Assembly (NCBI GenBank): GCA_025210455.1
Contig: JAOARQ010000017.1
Coordinates: 62,001 to 126,000 of the forward strand
Reading direction: 5' to 3'
Source of the DNA: Pelagimonas sp.
GTDB lineage: Bacteria > Pseudomonadota > Alphaproteobacteria > Rhodobacterales > Rhodobacteraceae
Length of the DNA stretch: 64,000 nt
Below, piece after piece: positions 31,167 to 40,298 of the stretch (position 1 is the first letter of the stretch; every line of letters begins with the position of its first letter). Made by a program: the position numbers and the translations under genes. The notes under the pieces were generated by a model. That model had not been told where the DNA came from. It searched no databases and saw nothing but the letters and a program-made list of their open reading frames with translations.

Positions 31167-32177
31167 ATGAAACCGGATCAGGCAAGAGTGATTTCAGACA
31201 AACTGCAAACCCCGTGGAGAACCCCCTTGGCCAAGCTAATCGATTTATCTGTCAGCTTCCTGTCGCTGGTTAAAACACCCGCGACTGGCAAAGGGCTGAC
31301 CCTCAAATCTGCCAAGTCCGGTGAGCGTCCGCAGGCCTTTGAACTGGTGGTGAAGAATGACGATATGATGCGTGCTTACGGCATCGTCTATGCCCCTGAC
31401 CAAGAGGATGCGCACGGTGACACCGCCGATGCCGACACCATCCGCCGCGCTGCTGCGGAGTTCATGCGCGAAGGGCGTCTGAAGAACATTGACACTGAGC
31501 ATTCGTTCACCGCCGAAATGGCATTTGTTGCTGAAAGCTGGCTGGTTCGCAAAGGCGATAGCCTGTTCCCTGACGAGCCTGAGGGCGCATGGGCGGTAGG
31601 TATCCAGATTGGTGATCCTGACCTTTGGAAACAACTCAAATCCGGTGATCTGACCGGGATTTCTCTGGCTGGCATCGCCCGCCAGCGTCCCGAACCCGAA
31701 GACCCGGCATTTCCGACTTACACCGAAAAGGATGCGCCCAGTTGGTTTGCATCCCTCATCAAGGCGCTGGGTGGCGCACAGACAAAAGAACCCATCGAGG
31801 AGACTGATATGGACAAAAACGAAGTCCAACAGATCGTGCGCGATACGCTCAAAAGCGAGGTAGGCGATACGGTCAAAGAGGCTCTGAAAGCGGCAGGCCT
31901 TGGCCCCGCGAAAGAAGAGCCAACCGATGTTCAAAAGGCTGTTGCAGCGGCGCTGAAAGCGGCGGGCATCGAGCCGAAGGAAGAGCCAAATGAGATTGAG
32001 AAAGCCGTGGCGGCTGCGCTCAAGGCCCATGGCATCGAACCCAAAGCCCCGGCAGGCGAAACCGGCGTCACCAAAAGCCTTGATACCCAGATCGAGGACG
32101 CGGTGACCAAGGCGTTGGCCAAAGGCGCAGTTGAAAGCGACCCGTCAACGGGTGATGCCGTGGAGGGCTTCCTGTGA
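31167..32177 (+). CDS. capsid scaffold with maturation protease (XkdF/P2 gpO-like)
   Basis: A 336-residue protein. The N-terminal two thirds is an XkdF-like serine-protease-type prohead protein: YGIVYAPDQEDAHGDTADADTIRRAA, then NIDTEHSFTAEMAFVAESWLV, and GDLTGISLAGIARQR. The C-terminal third is a scaffold with repeated units (VQKAVAAALKAAGIEPKEEP and IEKAVAAALKAHGIEPKAP). It should shape the procapsid and then be degraded. The 3' end overlaps the capsid gene by four bases. Confidence 0.82.
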   Translation: MKPDQARVISDKLQTPWRTPLAKLIDLSVSFLSLVKTPATGKGLTLKSAKSGERPQAFELVVKNDDMMRAYGIVYAPDQEDAHGDTADADTIRRAAAEFMREGRLKNIDTEHSFTAEMAFVAESWLVRKGDSLFPDEPEGAWAVGIQIGDPDLWKQLKSGDLTGISLAGIARQRPEPEDPAFPTYTEKDAPSWFASLIKALGGAQTKEPIEETDMDKNEVQQIVRDTLKSEVGDTVKEALKAAGLGPAKEEPTDVQKAVAAALKAAGIEPKEEPNEIEKAVAAALKAHGIEPKAPAGETGVTKSLDTQIEDAVTKALAKGAVESDPSTGDAVEGFL

Positions 32178-33121
32178 GTTTCATTGTTCTGAAATCCGGC
32201 CAGCGCATGGATGATGTGGTGGCTCTGTCCAAGGGCCTGATCGGTCCAAATGATCTTGCCAATGGCGGGGAAATGTCCCCGCAGCAAGCGGCCAAGCTGA
32301 TTTCCTTGGTGGCGGCTGACACCTTCCTGAGCAAGATCGATACCGTCATGATGGTGCGTCTTGAACGCGATGTCGATGCTATTGACATTGGACGTCGCCA
32401 GCTTGTTCGCGTGCCGCAAGGTACGGAGCCGTCAGCCGATCAGACCGCCAACGCAAGCGAACACGGCGGGGTGCTGCGTGCTTTGCCGGTACAACTGTTC
32501 CCAACGTTGAAACTGGATTTCCTGCGTGCCAATGCGGATAACCCAAAGCTGGTGCAGGCTTTGGAAAAGGGTTTTGCAATCCGTTTGGCCAATGATCTGG
32601 TTGATCTGGGGTTCAATGGTCAAAATGACACAGCCGAAGGCGCAACTCGTGACGAAAAATTCCTGAACCTGAACAAGGGCTGGATCAAGCTGGCGCAGGA
32701 AAGCGCCCACACCAAGAAACTGGATATCGATCCGGCAACGGACACGTGGCAGGCAACCTTGGGCGCGATCATGGACCAGAGCGATGATCGCTGGCGCGAG
32801 ACATCAACCTTTGTCATGAACACCGCTGATGCCGATGCCTATGCGCGTGAGCTGGGTGGCCATGTGACAGGAACGCCGTTGACTGCTGATAGTCCGCTGC
32901 GTCGATATCAGGGCCGTCCTATTGAAGCGCATGCCATGTGTCCGCGTGGTCACGTCATGTTCACACCAATCAAGAACTTGGCGCATGGCATCCACAAAGA
33001 GGTGCATCGTGACAAGGAATATCACAAGCGCCGCCGGTGCCTTGAGTACACCTTTGACATGGCCGTTGATTACGAAATCGGGGTGAAAGAAGCCCTCGTT
33101 CTCGGCCAGCCGGGGGAATGA
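32174..33121 (+). CDS. major capsid protein (P2 gpN-like, HK97 fold)
   Basis: A 315-residue capsid protein directly after the scaffold. Features include AKLISLVAADTFLSKIDTV near the N-terminus, LPVQLFPTLKLDFLRANADNPKL in the core, and a C-terminal KEYHKRRRCLEYTFDMAVDYEIG segment. Identity rests on gene order and size. It is expressed with the protease scaffold. Confidence 0.8.
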   Translation: MSFIVLKSGQRMDDVVALSKGLIGPNDLANGGEMSPQQAAKLISLVAADTFLSKIDTVMMVRLERDVDAIDIGRRQLVRVPQGTEPSADQTANASEHGGVLRALPVQLFPTLKLDFLRANADNPKLVQALEKGFAIRLANDLVDLGFNGQNDTAEGATRDEKFLNLNKGWIKLAQESAHTKKLDIDPATDTWQATLGAIMDQSDDRWRETSTFVMNTADADAYARELGGHVTGTPLTADSPLRRYQGRPIEAHAMCPRGHVMFTPIKNLAHGIHKEVHRDKEYHKRRRCLEYTFDMAVDYEIGVKEALVLGQPGE

Positions 33122-33125
33122 TCTG

Positions 33126-33548
33126 ATGCCTGAGGCGGTTGAGGTCACACCCAATGACATCAGGGCATATGCAAACCTCCCCAATGAGGTGCCGGAAACC
33201 CTGTTGTCCAAGCACATCGGGATTGCCAAGCGCGACCTGACCCGTGCGACGGGTGTGGCCTCGGCCCCTGATGGGCAGGATGAAGAATGGGCCGAGGCGC
33301 TGACGGTATGCGCCTTGGCCAGCGCCTTCACTTGGCTCAACACCTTTGCGCTGGATGGCGCATCCAAAGTTGGGGCTTTGGAAGGTTCCGTAGAATACCG
33401 CTTTCTCGATGTCGATGAAGTAGGATGCAAAATCAAACACTTAGAAGCCCGCTTTACTGAGCTGGTTGGGGTTCTGACCCCGGCACCAGAGGGCGACAAC
33501 ACCGATGGTCAGGCGATCCTTGAGGGATCGTGGCTGACTGCAATCTGA
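33126..33548 (+). CDS. head-tail connector / head completion protein (P2 gpL position)
   Basis: A 140-residue protein in the position of P2 gpL, after the capsid gene. It starts MPEAVEVTPNDIRAYANLP and contains a helical ALTVCALASAFTWLNTFA region that fits small head-completion adaptors. P2 gpM, which normally lies between N and L, is missing. Family assignment is by context. Confidence 0.65.
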   Translation: MPEAVEVTPNDIRAYANLPNEVPETLLSKHIGIAKRDLTRATGVASAPDGQDEEWAEALTVCALASAFTWLNTFALDGASKVGALEGSVEYRFLDVDEVGCKIKHLEARFTELVGVLTPAPEGDNTDGQAILEGSWLTAI

Positions 33549-33556
33549 GGTAACCT

Positions 33557-34021
33557 ATGCGCCTGCGCTCCAAGATATCTGCGGAATTGCAAGCCCGCCT
33601 TGAGGTGATCATGCCGCAGGCTATGGGAACCGTTTGGGATACCCAAGCCGTACTTGTCATGGTCGAAGACCTGAGTTTCAAGCCCGCCAGCGGCTTCAAA
33701 GGCAACTGGCAAAGCAAAACCAGTTTCAAAGGGTTTATCCGGGCCGAGCTGCGCCATGACAAGATCGATGATCTGGCAGCGGAAAGCCTGATTGCCTCTT
33801 TGCTCAAAGATCCATTGCACGTTCACCTGCCTGATGAGGCGGATAAGGACGAAATGCACGTTAAAGCCCGCCTGATCTTGGCCAATTGGCGTGACACGGT
33901 GCGTGATGCCTTTGTGGTGGGAGCTTTGCGTTTCAATGTTGAGGGTGAGGTTTGTGCCTTTGCGCCTGAACCGGCAGTGCCTGCGCCCGCAGAGCCTGAA
34001 TATGAGCTGCGCCATGGATAA
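33557..34021 (+). CDS. phage tail-region protein, unknown
   Basis: A 154-residue protein between the connector gene and gpV. It starts MRLRSKISAELQARLEV and ends with a Pro/Glu/Ala-rich tail (PEPAVPAPAEPEYE). Its position would suit a tail terminator or completion protein, such as P2 gpR, but the sequence does not decide. Its end overlaps the gpV start by 8 bp. Confidence 0.6.
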   Translation: MRLRSKISAELQARLEVIMPQAMGTVWDTQAVLVMVEDLSFKPASGFKGNWQSKTSFKGFIRAELRHDKIDDLAAESLIASLLKDPLHVHLPDEADKDEMHVKARLILANWRDTVRDAFVVGALRFNVEGEVCAFAPEPAVPAPAEPEYELRHG

Positions 34022-34472
34022 CATGCGCGAAGCACAAAACAGCAATGAGCGCCGCATGAGCGGTGTGATTGGCATGGGTAAAGTGGTTGAGGTTGATCTG
34101 GATGCCTATACCGCCCGCGTCCAAGATGGCGAAATCACCACTGGTTGGCTGCGCATGGGAACACCCCGTGCCGCTGGCAGCACCATGACTTGGCCCTATG
34201 AAGAGGGTGAAGAGGTAGGATTTGCCACCATCGATGGCGACATGGAAGATGGGTTCATTTTCTGCGCCTTGGGCAACGGTGGGAAACCTGCCAAGGGAAC
34301 CAAAGGTGTGCTTAGCGCCAATGCCTCAGGCGGTTTTGATCTGACTGGCGATATCACTCTGAAAGGCAAACTAACTGCCACAGGGGATGTGATCGCGGGC
34401 AAAATCAGCCTGCAAAACCACCGTCATGAAGGTGTGGTTCCCGGCCCTGCTAAAACCGGGGGGCCAGCATGA
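34014..34472 (+). CDS. baseplate spike protein gpV
   Basis: A 152-residue baseplate assembly protein of the P2 gpV family, which forms the trimeric membrane-piercing spike. It has an OB-fold N-terminus (GKVVEVDLDAYTARVQDGEITTGWLRMGTPRAAG), then a repetitive beta-helix stretch (SGGFDLTGDITLKGKLTATGDVIAGKI) and a C-terminal HRHEG metal-binding tip. The ATG at 34014 overlaps the previous stop and fits the family N-terminus. Confidence 0.88.
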   Translation: MDNMREAQNSNERRMSGVIGMGKVVEVDLDAYTARVQDGEITTGWLRMGTPRAAGSTMTWPYEEGEEVGFATIDGDMEDGFIFCALGNGGKPAKGTKGVLSANASGGFDLTGDITLKGKLTATGDVIAGKISLQNHRHEGVVPGPAKTGGPA

Positions 34473-34819
34473 CCTTTATCGGTATGGATCGGAACACCGG
34501 GCAACGCATCGAAGGCCTTGAGCATCTGCGCCAATCTGTCATCACCATTCTCACCACCCCTGTTGGATCGCGTGTCATGCGCCGCACCTTTGGGTCGCGC
34601 CTTTATGAATTGCTGGATCAAAACATCACGCAATCCCTAAAGATGCAGATGTATGCGGCCACGGTTGAGGCTTTGCATAAGTGGGAACCCCGTTTGCATG
34701 TCCAAAGGGTGACCGTCGAAGAGGTGGCGGATGATGTGCGGCACAAGGTTAACCTGTCTATCTTTGGCATCTATTTGCCCAACGGCGCACCAATATCCTT
34801 GGGCGGGGTGCTGCTATGA
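34469..34819 (+). CDS. baseplate wedge protein gpW (T4 gp25-like)
   Basis: A 116-residue protein of the gp25/gpW family. It has GMDRNTGQRIEGLEHLRQSVITILTTPVGSRVMRRTFGS, the standard EPR-like motif region being replaced by a WEPRLHV segment later. It starts the sheath polymerisation platform. Start and stop both overlap neighbours by four bases. Confidence 0.9.
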   Translation: MTFIGMDRNTGQRIEGLEHLRQSVITILTTPVGSRVMRRTFGSRLYELLDQNITQSLKMQMYAATVEALHKWEPRLHVQRVTVEEVADDVRHKVNLSIFGIYLPNGAPISLGGVLL

Positions 34820-35739
34820 GTTTCACCCCCATCAACCTTGATAAGGCCGGTGTGCCTCAGATCATCGATCAGCTTGACCCTGAGGTGATTTTGGTTGAGC
34901 GCAAAGCGCGCCTGCTGGAGTTGGCCCAGAACCGTGGTGATGCAGAATACACCGCAGGTCTGGCCGCGACTTTGGAGTTGGAAAGCGACCCGCTTGTGAT
35001 CCAGCTTGAAGAAGACAGCTACCGCGAAGCCACTTTGCGCCAAGACATTCAGGATGCCGGGCTGAGCAACATGCTGGCTTTTGCGCATGGTCCAAGCCTT
35101 GACCATTTCGGTGCGCTTTATGGTGTTGTCCGTCAGGTGGTGCAGGAAGCCGATGAAATTGCCAATCCGCCTGTGCCTGAGGTGCTTGAGGATGATGAGC
35201 GGTTTCGCAAGCGCATCCAGCTTGCGCCCGAGGGATTTACCACGGCGGGCACACCCGGTTCCTATGTCTTCTGGGGACTGACCGCATCGCCTCAGGTCAA
35301 AGACATCGACCCGGCAGAAACACAAACACCCGGTGAGGTTCTATTGACCGTGCTTTCTACGGTGGGTGACGGAACCCCGGATGCCGCCTTGCTGGCCCGC
35401 GTCAGAGAGGAAATCACGCCGCGCAAACCGCTAGGTGCTAAGCTTATCGTAAGTGGGCCACAAATCCACACCTATCAAATTCATGCGGTTCTGACCCTCT
35501 ATTCCGGTCCAGATGGCGAGGTTGTGCGCCAAGCGGCAGAGGCGGCGCTGATCGCATATATGTCGGCTCATCACAAGTTGGGGCATGACATCACCATTGC
35601 AGGCCTGCATGCCGCGCTGTTTCGTGAGGGCGTGCAGAATGTCGATCTGGGTGGCTTCAATGCAGATCTTGTGGTGGGCGCGCAGGGCGCGGCCTATTGC
35701 ACTGAGTTTTCCGTAGTGATCGGGGGGCGCAATGTCTGA
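34816..35739 (+). CDS. baseplate assembly protein gpJ
   Basis: A 307-residue P2 gpJ-family baseplate wedge protein. Recognisable features are EDSYREATLRQDIQDAGLSNMLAFAHG near the N-terminal third, FRKRIQLAPEGFTTAGTPGSYVFWGL in the centre, and PRKPLGAKLIV followed by the C-terminal VQNVDLGGFNADLVVG. It overlaps gpW by four bases and gpI by eight. Confidence 0.9.
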   Translation: MSFTPINLDKAGVPQIIDQLDPEVILVERKARLLELAQNRGDAEYTAGLAATLELESDPLVIQLEEDSYREATLRQDIQDAGLSNMLAFAHGPSLDHFGALYGVVRQVVQEADEIANPPVPEVLEDDERFRKRIQLAPEGFTTAGTPGSYVFWGLTASPQVKDIDPAETQTPGEVLLTVLSTVGDGTPDAALLARVREEITPRKPLGAKLIVSGPQIHTYQIHAVLTLYSGPDGEVVRQAAEAALIAYMSAHHKLGHDITIAGLHAALFREGVQNVDLGGFNADLVVGAQGAAYCTEFSVVIGGRNV

Positions 35740-36469
35740 TATTCGCCCGTTAATCCCGCATACGTCGAGCGCCCTGAGCCATGATTTGGAAGCGGTGACC
35801 GCCGAACGCCTCAGCGCCATTGAGAACCCTTTGCGCAGCCTTTGGGATGTGAATACCTGCCCGGTGCATCTGTTGCCTTGGCTTGCTTGGGCTTTCTCTG
35901 TTGAGGTGTGGCAAAGCCACTGGCCCGAAGGGGTTAAGCGTGACGTGATCCGCAAGGCGATATCGGTGCATCGCCGCAAGGGAACTTTGGGTGCGGTCAA
36001 AGATGCTTTGGCCGCGTTAAGCGTCGGCGCTGAAATTTCCGAATGGTTTGAGCATGATGGGCCTACGCATACGTTCCGAATTGACATGCTGGTTGATGGC
36101 GTTTTCGCGGCCGGTTTGCAGGTTTCGCAAGAATTGGTGCGCGAGGTCAGGAGCCTCGTGCAGAACACAAAGCCCGTTCATGTCCATTATGCGTTGCAGG
36201 TGGCCGAGCGTTTGAAATCGCCGGTGCAGGTGGCTTTGGGTGCGTGGGACGCGGATCGCGCGTCTGAATGTCTGGGTTTTACCACACCGACTTATCGGCA
36301 CAACGCGCGGGCAGGCTTGGCGGTTGGTCTGCGGGATGCGGATCAGAGCTGCGATGATTTTGCATTCACCGTTCCAGTGACGCGCCAGCGGGCGCAGGCC
36401 GGTTTGTCTGTCGGGCTGCGGGATGCGGCGCGTGACGCCATGGCAATCAGTTTTGAAGGAGTATCTTGA
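35732..36469 (+). CDS. tail protein gpI with a repeat-containing C-terminal extension
   Basis: A 245-residue P2 gpI-family baseplate protein (LPHTSSALSHDLEAVTAER region, AWAFSVEVW, then RRKGTLGAVKDALAAL). P2 gpI is about 176 residues. The extra part (about 165-245) consists of three imperfect repeats of roughly 29 residues, each built on a (V/A)GL-x-VGLRDA or ALGAWDA core followed by an F-x-F/T strand. This part lies where the fibre module begins, so it may form an adaptor for the fibre. It overlaps gpJ by eight bases. Confidence 0.85.
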   Translation: MSDIRPLIPHTSSALSHDLEAVTAERLSAIENPLRSLWDVNTCPVHLLPWLAWAFSVEVWQSHWPEGVKRDVIRKAISVHRRKGTLGAVKDALAALSVGAEISEWFEHDGPTHTFRIDMLVDGVFAAGLQVSQELVREVRSLVQNTKPVHVHYALQVAERLKSPVQVALGAWDADRASECLGFTTPTYRHNARAGLAVGLRDADQSCDDFAFTVPVTRQRAQAGLSVGLRDAARDAMAISFEGVS

Positions 36470-36470
36470 T

Positions 36471-37745
36471 ATGGATACAGGTATTCTGACCACTAAAGGT
36501 CTGGAAAAGATCGCGACGGCTGCGGGGGCGGAGAGCGCGGTTGCGATCACCCATGTTGCTTTGGGCGATGGCGGCGGTGCCAGCTATGTGCCGGACCGTG
36601 CCGCAACCGCGCTGCGCGGTGAACGCATCCGCCGCCCGCTGGATCGTCAGGTGCAGATTGAACCGGCAACATGGCTGACAAAAGCCACGTTCCCCGCCGC
36701 TGATCTGCCAGCTTTTGATTGCGTTGAAGTGGGCTATTTTGATCAGGCGGGTGATCTGATTGCGCTGGTGGTTTACGGCGAGGTGCGCAAGGTCGGCGGC
36801 TATAATTACGATCTGGAAATGGCGCTGGATTTTGCTGCGACCGATGGCAATGCGGTTGTGGTTCAGGCCCCGGATTGGGGACTGCTGGATCTGATGACAC
36901 AGAACACGGCGGATCACGCGGCCTTTGCCTCGCAACTGCTGGCGCTGGAAACATGGCGCAATACACTGACCGATGGCGCGCCCGGTGCGTTGGATACGAT
37001 TGTCGAGCTGGCGCAGGCGCTGAACAACGATCAGGATTTTGCGGCAAACGTGCTGGCACAACTTGGTTCTTTGAAGACACCAGCCGTGACGGCAATTGAG
37101 ACCGAGGCGGCGCTGAATGCGGTTGCCGCCAGTGCGACCCTGACGGTTGCAAAAGGGGTGCTGCCTGCACCTTTGGCCATTGGTGCGATTATCGAACACA
37201 CCGAACTTTCTGACGGCAGCGCCCGTCAGCAGGCGGATCGGCTGAGCGCGGGCGGTGTGTTTCTGACCCGCCACCAGAGGCTGCGCCGCGCCGGTGTCTG
37301 GGGGGCTTGGACCCCGATTGGCTATGCGCCGGGCGACTATATCTACAAATCCAGTCAGGTGGTCGAAGAAGCGCGCGCGCCCGCTGATGGCGCACCGCTG
37401 TCGCGCGCGGATCACCCGGATCTGTTTGCGCTCTGGGGTGAAAACTATGGCGCGGGAGACGGGGCGACGACCTTTCTGCGGCCGGAATTTCGCGGTGAGT
37501 TCGTGCGCGGCTGGGACAATGGGCGCGGCGTCGATGATGGCCGCAGCCTCTTTGCCCATCAAAGCGACATGGTCGGGCCGCACCTGCATGACATGAACTA
37601 CAAGGTCAACAGCGTCTCTGGCCATGGCTCGGGCCTCCTGCGCGGATCGGACAGTGACGGGAGCAGCCCGTCATTCATGAAAAACCCCGGCGGCGATGAG
37701 ACCCGCCCGCGCAACGCCGCGCAGTTTATCTGCTTTGCTCTTTGA
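36471..37745 (+). CDS. tail fibre protein gpH-like with collar domain
   Basis: A 424-residue receptor-binding fibre. The N-terminus (ILTTKGLEKIATAAGAESAVAITHVALGDGGG) is the P2-type fibre base-attachment domain, and the C-terminal WGENYGAGDGATTFLRPEFRGEFVRGWD is a tail-collar domain. The ATG at 36471 lies one base after the gpI stop, with GAAGGAG nine bases upstream. Codon use looks richer in GCG, CGC and CTG than in the flanking phage genes, suggesting recent exchange of the fibre region. Confidence 0.88.
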   Translation: MDTGILTTKGLEKIATAAGAESAVAITHVALGDGGGASYVPDRAATALRGERIRRPLDRQVQIEPATWLTKATFPAADLPAFDCVEVGYFDQAGDLIALVVYGEVRKVGGYNYDLEMALDFAATDGNAVVVQAPDWGLLDLMTQNTADHAAFASQLLALETWRNTLTDGAPGALDTIVELAQALNNDQDFAANVLAQLGSLKTPAVTAIETEAALNAVAASATLTVAKGVLPAPLAIGAIIEHTELSDGSARQQADRLSAGGVFLTRHQRLRRAGVWGAWTPIGYAPGDYIYKSSQVVEEARAPADGAPLSRADHPDLFALWGENYGAGDGATTFLRPEFRGEFVRGWDNGRGVDDGRSLFAHQSDMVGPHLHDMNYKVNSVSGHGSGLLRGSDSDGSSPSFMKNPGGDETRPRNAAQFICFAL

Positions 37746-37754
37746 GGTGATCCC

Positions 37755-38588
37755 ATGAATATTTCTCAGAAACTGGCCGAGCTTTCCGCAAACGTCAGCG
37801 CGCTAGTGCAAAGCGTCACAGGCATTAATGGACGGGTCGATGCCGCTGTGGCAAGTGTCGAAACCGAAGCCAATCAACGCCTGAACGCGCTTGAGGCTGG
37901 GCTGAAATCTCACATGCCGATTGCGCCGAACCTGCTGGCGGACACCAAAATATTTGCCACACTTTGCGGCGGCGCGAAGAACGTTGAACAGCCGCTTGTT
38001 TCCGCCCATGCGGATAGCGCGTTTTCGGCTTTTCTGTACGGCGGCTCGACGGGTGTGGCCACATTTGAAGTGGTGACCCCGGATCAGTTCGCGGCCAAAG
38101 GCCTTGCTATCGGCGGCGATCTTGCGCGGCTGGCAGCGGGCGGATCGGGCGTTGGTTTTAACGTTGTGTTGATGAATGTGAACCTGACCGGAAACACGGT
38201 TCAGGGGCAGGTGCCCCGAATTTACGCGCTGAATCAGGGCGGCGAAAAGTTCACCGACTGGAACAAAGGCGAATTCAAAACACAGGCGAGTTGCTTTGTG
38301 AACGTTCTGGAACAGAGCGGCGATATTGGGTTCTGGCCTTTTTTCAATGGCTCGCCCGGTATCAGCGTCACGGGTGCGCAGGCCGGTCAGGGCTGGTCAT
38401 TCCAGCGCGCCACGCGGACGGGCTTTGGCGGTCATCACCAGCCTCATTTCGCCGGGGCGGGCAGCATGAAGGTGGCGCTGGCCTTGCCGTATTGGGCGAC
38501 GGGCGATCACGGCGACCTCGCGATTTTTGCAGGCTCGGTCGGGCGCTTTACTCATGGTGACCGGCTGCCCAGCGGCGTGAAATTCTAA
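37755..38588 (+). CDS. probable second tail fibre / tip protein
   Basis: A 277-residue protein right after the fibre. An N-terminal coiled coil (LAELSANVSALVQSVTGINGRV through about residue 50) leads to a glycine-rich globular domain ending in RATRTGFGGHHQPHFAGAGSMKVALALPYW. It shares the GC-rich codon use of the fibre gene. It is probably a receptor-binding tip or fibre extension, judged by context only. Confidence 0.6.
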   Translation: MNISQKLAELSANVSALVQSVTGINGRVDAAVASVETEANQRLNALEAGLKSHMPIAPNLLADTKIFATLCGGAKNVEQPLVSAHADSAFSAFLYGGSTGVATFEVVTPDQFAAKGLAIGGDLARLAAGGSGVGFNVVLMNVNLTGNTVQGQVPRIYALNQGGEKFTDWNKGEFKTQASCFVNVLEQSGDIGFWPFFNGSPGISVTGAQAGQGWSFQRATRTGFGGHHQPHFAGAGSMKVALALPYWATGDHGDLAIFAGSVGRFTHGDRLPSGVKF

Positions 38589-38598
38589 GGAGCATGAC

Positions 38599-39081
38599 AT
38601 GCCTAAAATCGTGAAAGATGGCGAAGTTCTTGCAGTCTTCCCGCTGGAACAGCTTGATAGCTGGCTGGTTGAAAGCGGGTTGAGCGCAGAGGATGTCGAT
38701 ATTGTTCTGACCCCAAAAGAAGCGCGCACAGCCCTGCGTCAGGCGCTGGAACGGCAGTCAGGTGACATCCTGTCGATGTTCGGCAAGGCCAATGATGTGA
38801 TCGGCCTGCTGCTGGCGTGGTGTTTGGGTGAGATCATTGTCACCGGCGAACACCCCAGCAACGACGCCGACCGTCGCCGCTTTGATATGTTGATGGCCAT
38901 GACCGGCTTGGATCGCGAGGCGCTTCTGGCGCTGGCCAATGCGGAACATGACAAGCTGCAAAACGGCACCTACCGCCTGTCAGCCCCGGCCAAACCGGGC
39001 GGCGTCGCGGGCGCAATCAACGATGGCCTGCAAGCGCAGACCGACTTTGTAAACCTTCTGACACAGATGAAAGGGGCGTAG
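38599..39081 (+). CDS. phage protein in the fibre-assembly position
   Basis: A 160-residue helical protein (MPKIVKDGEVLAVFPLEQL...). It sits where P2 has gpG, the fibre-assembly chaperone, but its sequence is not obviously related to gpG. The middle part FGKANDVIGLLLAWCLGEIIVTGEH is hydrophobic. It starts six bases after an AAGGAG ribosome-binding site and ends directly before the sheath gene. Confidence 0.6.
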   Translation: MPKIVKDGEVLAVFPLEQLDSWLVESGLSAEDVDIVLTPKEARTALRQALERQSGDILSMFGKANDVIGLLLAWCLGEIIVTGEHPSNDADRRRFDMLMAMTGLDREALLALANAEHDKLQNGTYRLSAPAKPGGVAGAINDGLQAQTDFVNLLTQMKGA

Positions 39082-39082
39082 C

Positions 39083-40240
39083 ATGAGTTACTTCCACGGG
39101 ATCAGACATCAGCTGGTGAGCAGCGGCACACGCCCCGTTGCCACCCAATCGGATGAAAGCATTTTTATTGTAGCCGAAGCGCCGGATGCATTGGATGCAA
39201 AATTCCCTATTGGCGAAACAACCCTGATCGCTGGCGCACAAGACGCCAAAGCAATTGCGGCGCTTGGCACTGATGGGGATGGGCCACGGTTTGTCGATGG
39301 CATCTTTGATCTGGTGTCTTGCAAGGTGTTCTTCCATCGTATCGCCGAGGGGGCGGATGATGCGGCGCAAATCTCGCACGCCGTTGGCGGCATTGATGCC
39401 GACACCAACAAGCGGCACGGGTTGCAAGCCGCCTTTGACGTGAAACAGCAGTTCGGGATTGATCCATCTATCCTAATCGCGCCCAGTGTTTCAGCGCATC
39501 AGGCGGTTGCAACTGAGCTGGCAGCGATATCCAAAAAGCTGGCAGCGGTGTTTGTCATTGATGGGCCGAATGAGAAAATCCAAGATGCCATCGCATATCG
39601 CGGCAACTTTGATGAAATGCACGGCCTGTTGGTCGATCCATTCGTGACGGTCTGGGACACAGAAACCAATGCTGAGGTTGTTGAGCCGTCCTCTGCCCGT
39701 GTTGCGGGTTTGATTGCGGCAACACCTTGGTGGCAAAGCGCGTCCAGCGGCATCATTCGGGGCATTACCGGAGTAGCACGCGAAATCGACTATCGGGGCG
39801 ATGGCACCAGCCGTGCAGAACTGTTGAACCAGAACCACATCGCAACCATCGTGCGCCACCCTAAGGGTGGGTATAAGCTCTTGGGTGGGCGTTCCCTGAG
39901 TTCTGATCCGAAATTCGCATTTTTCAAGCGCGCCCGCGTGATGAATGTCTTTGCCCGCACGCTGATGGACCAGATGCAATGGGCCGTGGATAGGAACATC
40001 ACGCGCCGCTATTTCGAGGCGGTCACAGACGGTGGCAATAAATGGATCCGCCGCGAGGTATCGCTTGAGCATATCGCCGGGGGGCGGTTCTGGGTCGATC
40101 CCGCTTTGAACACGCCAGAGAGCATGGAAGGTGGCGAAGCCGTCTTTGATTATGATTTCGTTGAGTATGGCGAAGCTGAGCAGGTCACGTTCCGGGCGCA
40201 TATCAACAACGGATATCTGACCGATATCGTCCCCGTTTAA
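39083..40240 (+). CDS. tail sheath protein gpFI
   Basis: A 385-residue contractile sheath subunit of the P2 FI family. Typical features are the start YFHGIRHQLVSSG, DTNKRHGLQAAFDVKQQFGIDPSI, PWWQSASSGIIRGITGVAREIDYRGDG, and the C-terminal VTFRAHINNGYLTDIVPV. The presence of a sheath shows the phage is a myovirus. Confidence 0.93.
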   Translation: MSYFHGIRHQLVSSGTRPVATQSDESIFIVAEAPDALDAKFPIGETTLIAGAQDAKAIAALGTDGDGPRFVDGIFDLVSCKVFFHRIAEGADDAAQISHAVGGIDADTNKRHGLQAAFDVKQQFGIDPSILIAPSVSAHQAVATELAAISKKLAAVFVIDGPNEKIQDAIAYRGNFDEMHGLLVDPFVTVWDTETNAEVVEPSSARVAGLIAATPWWQSASSGIIRGITGVAREIDYRGDGTSRAELLNQNHIATIVRHPKGGYKLLGGRSLSSDPKFAFFKRARVMNVFARTLMDQMQWAVDRNITRRYFEAVTDGGNKWIRREVSLEHIAGGRFWVDPALNTPESMEGGEAVFDYDFVEYGEAEQVTFRAHINNGYLTDIVPV

Positions 40241-40298
40241 TCCCTAATTCCTGTCCCTGTCGCATGCGCGGCGGGGCAACTCTAAAGGAGTGCCAAAG

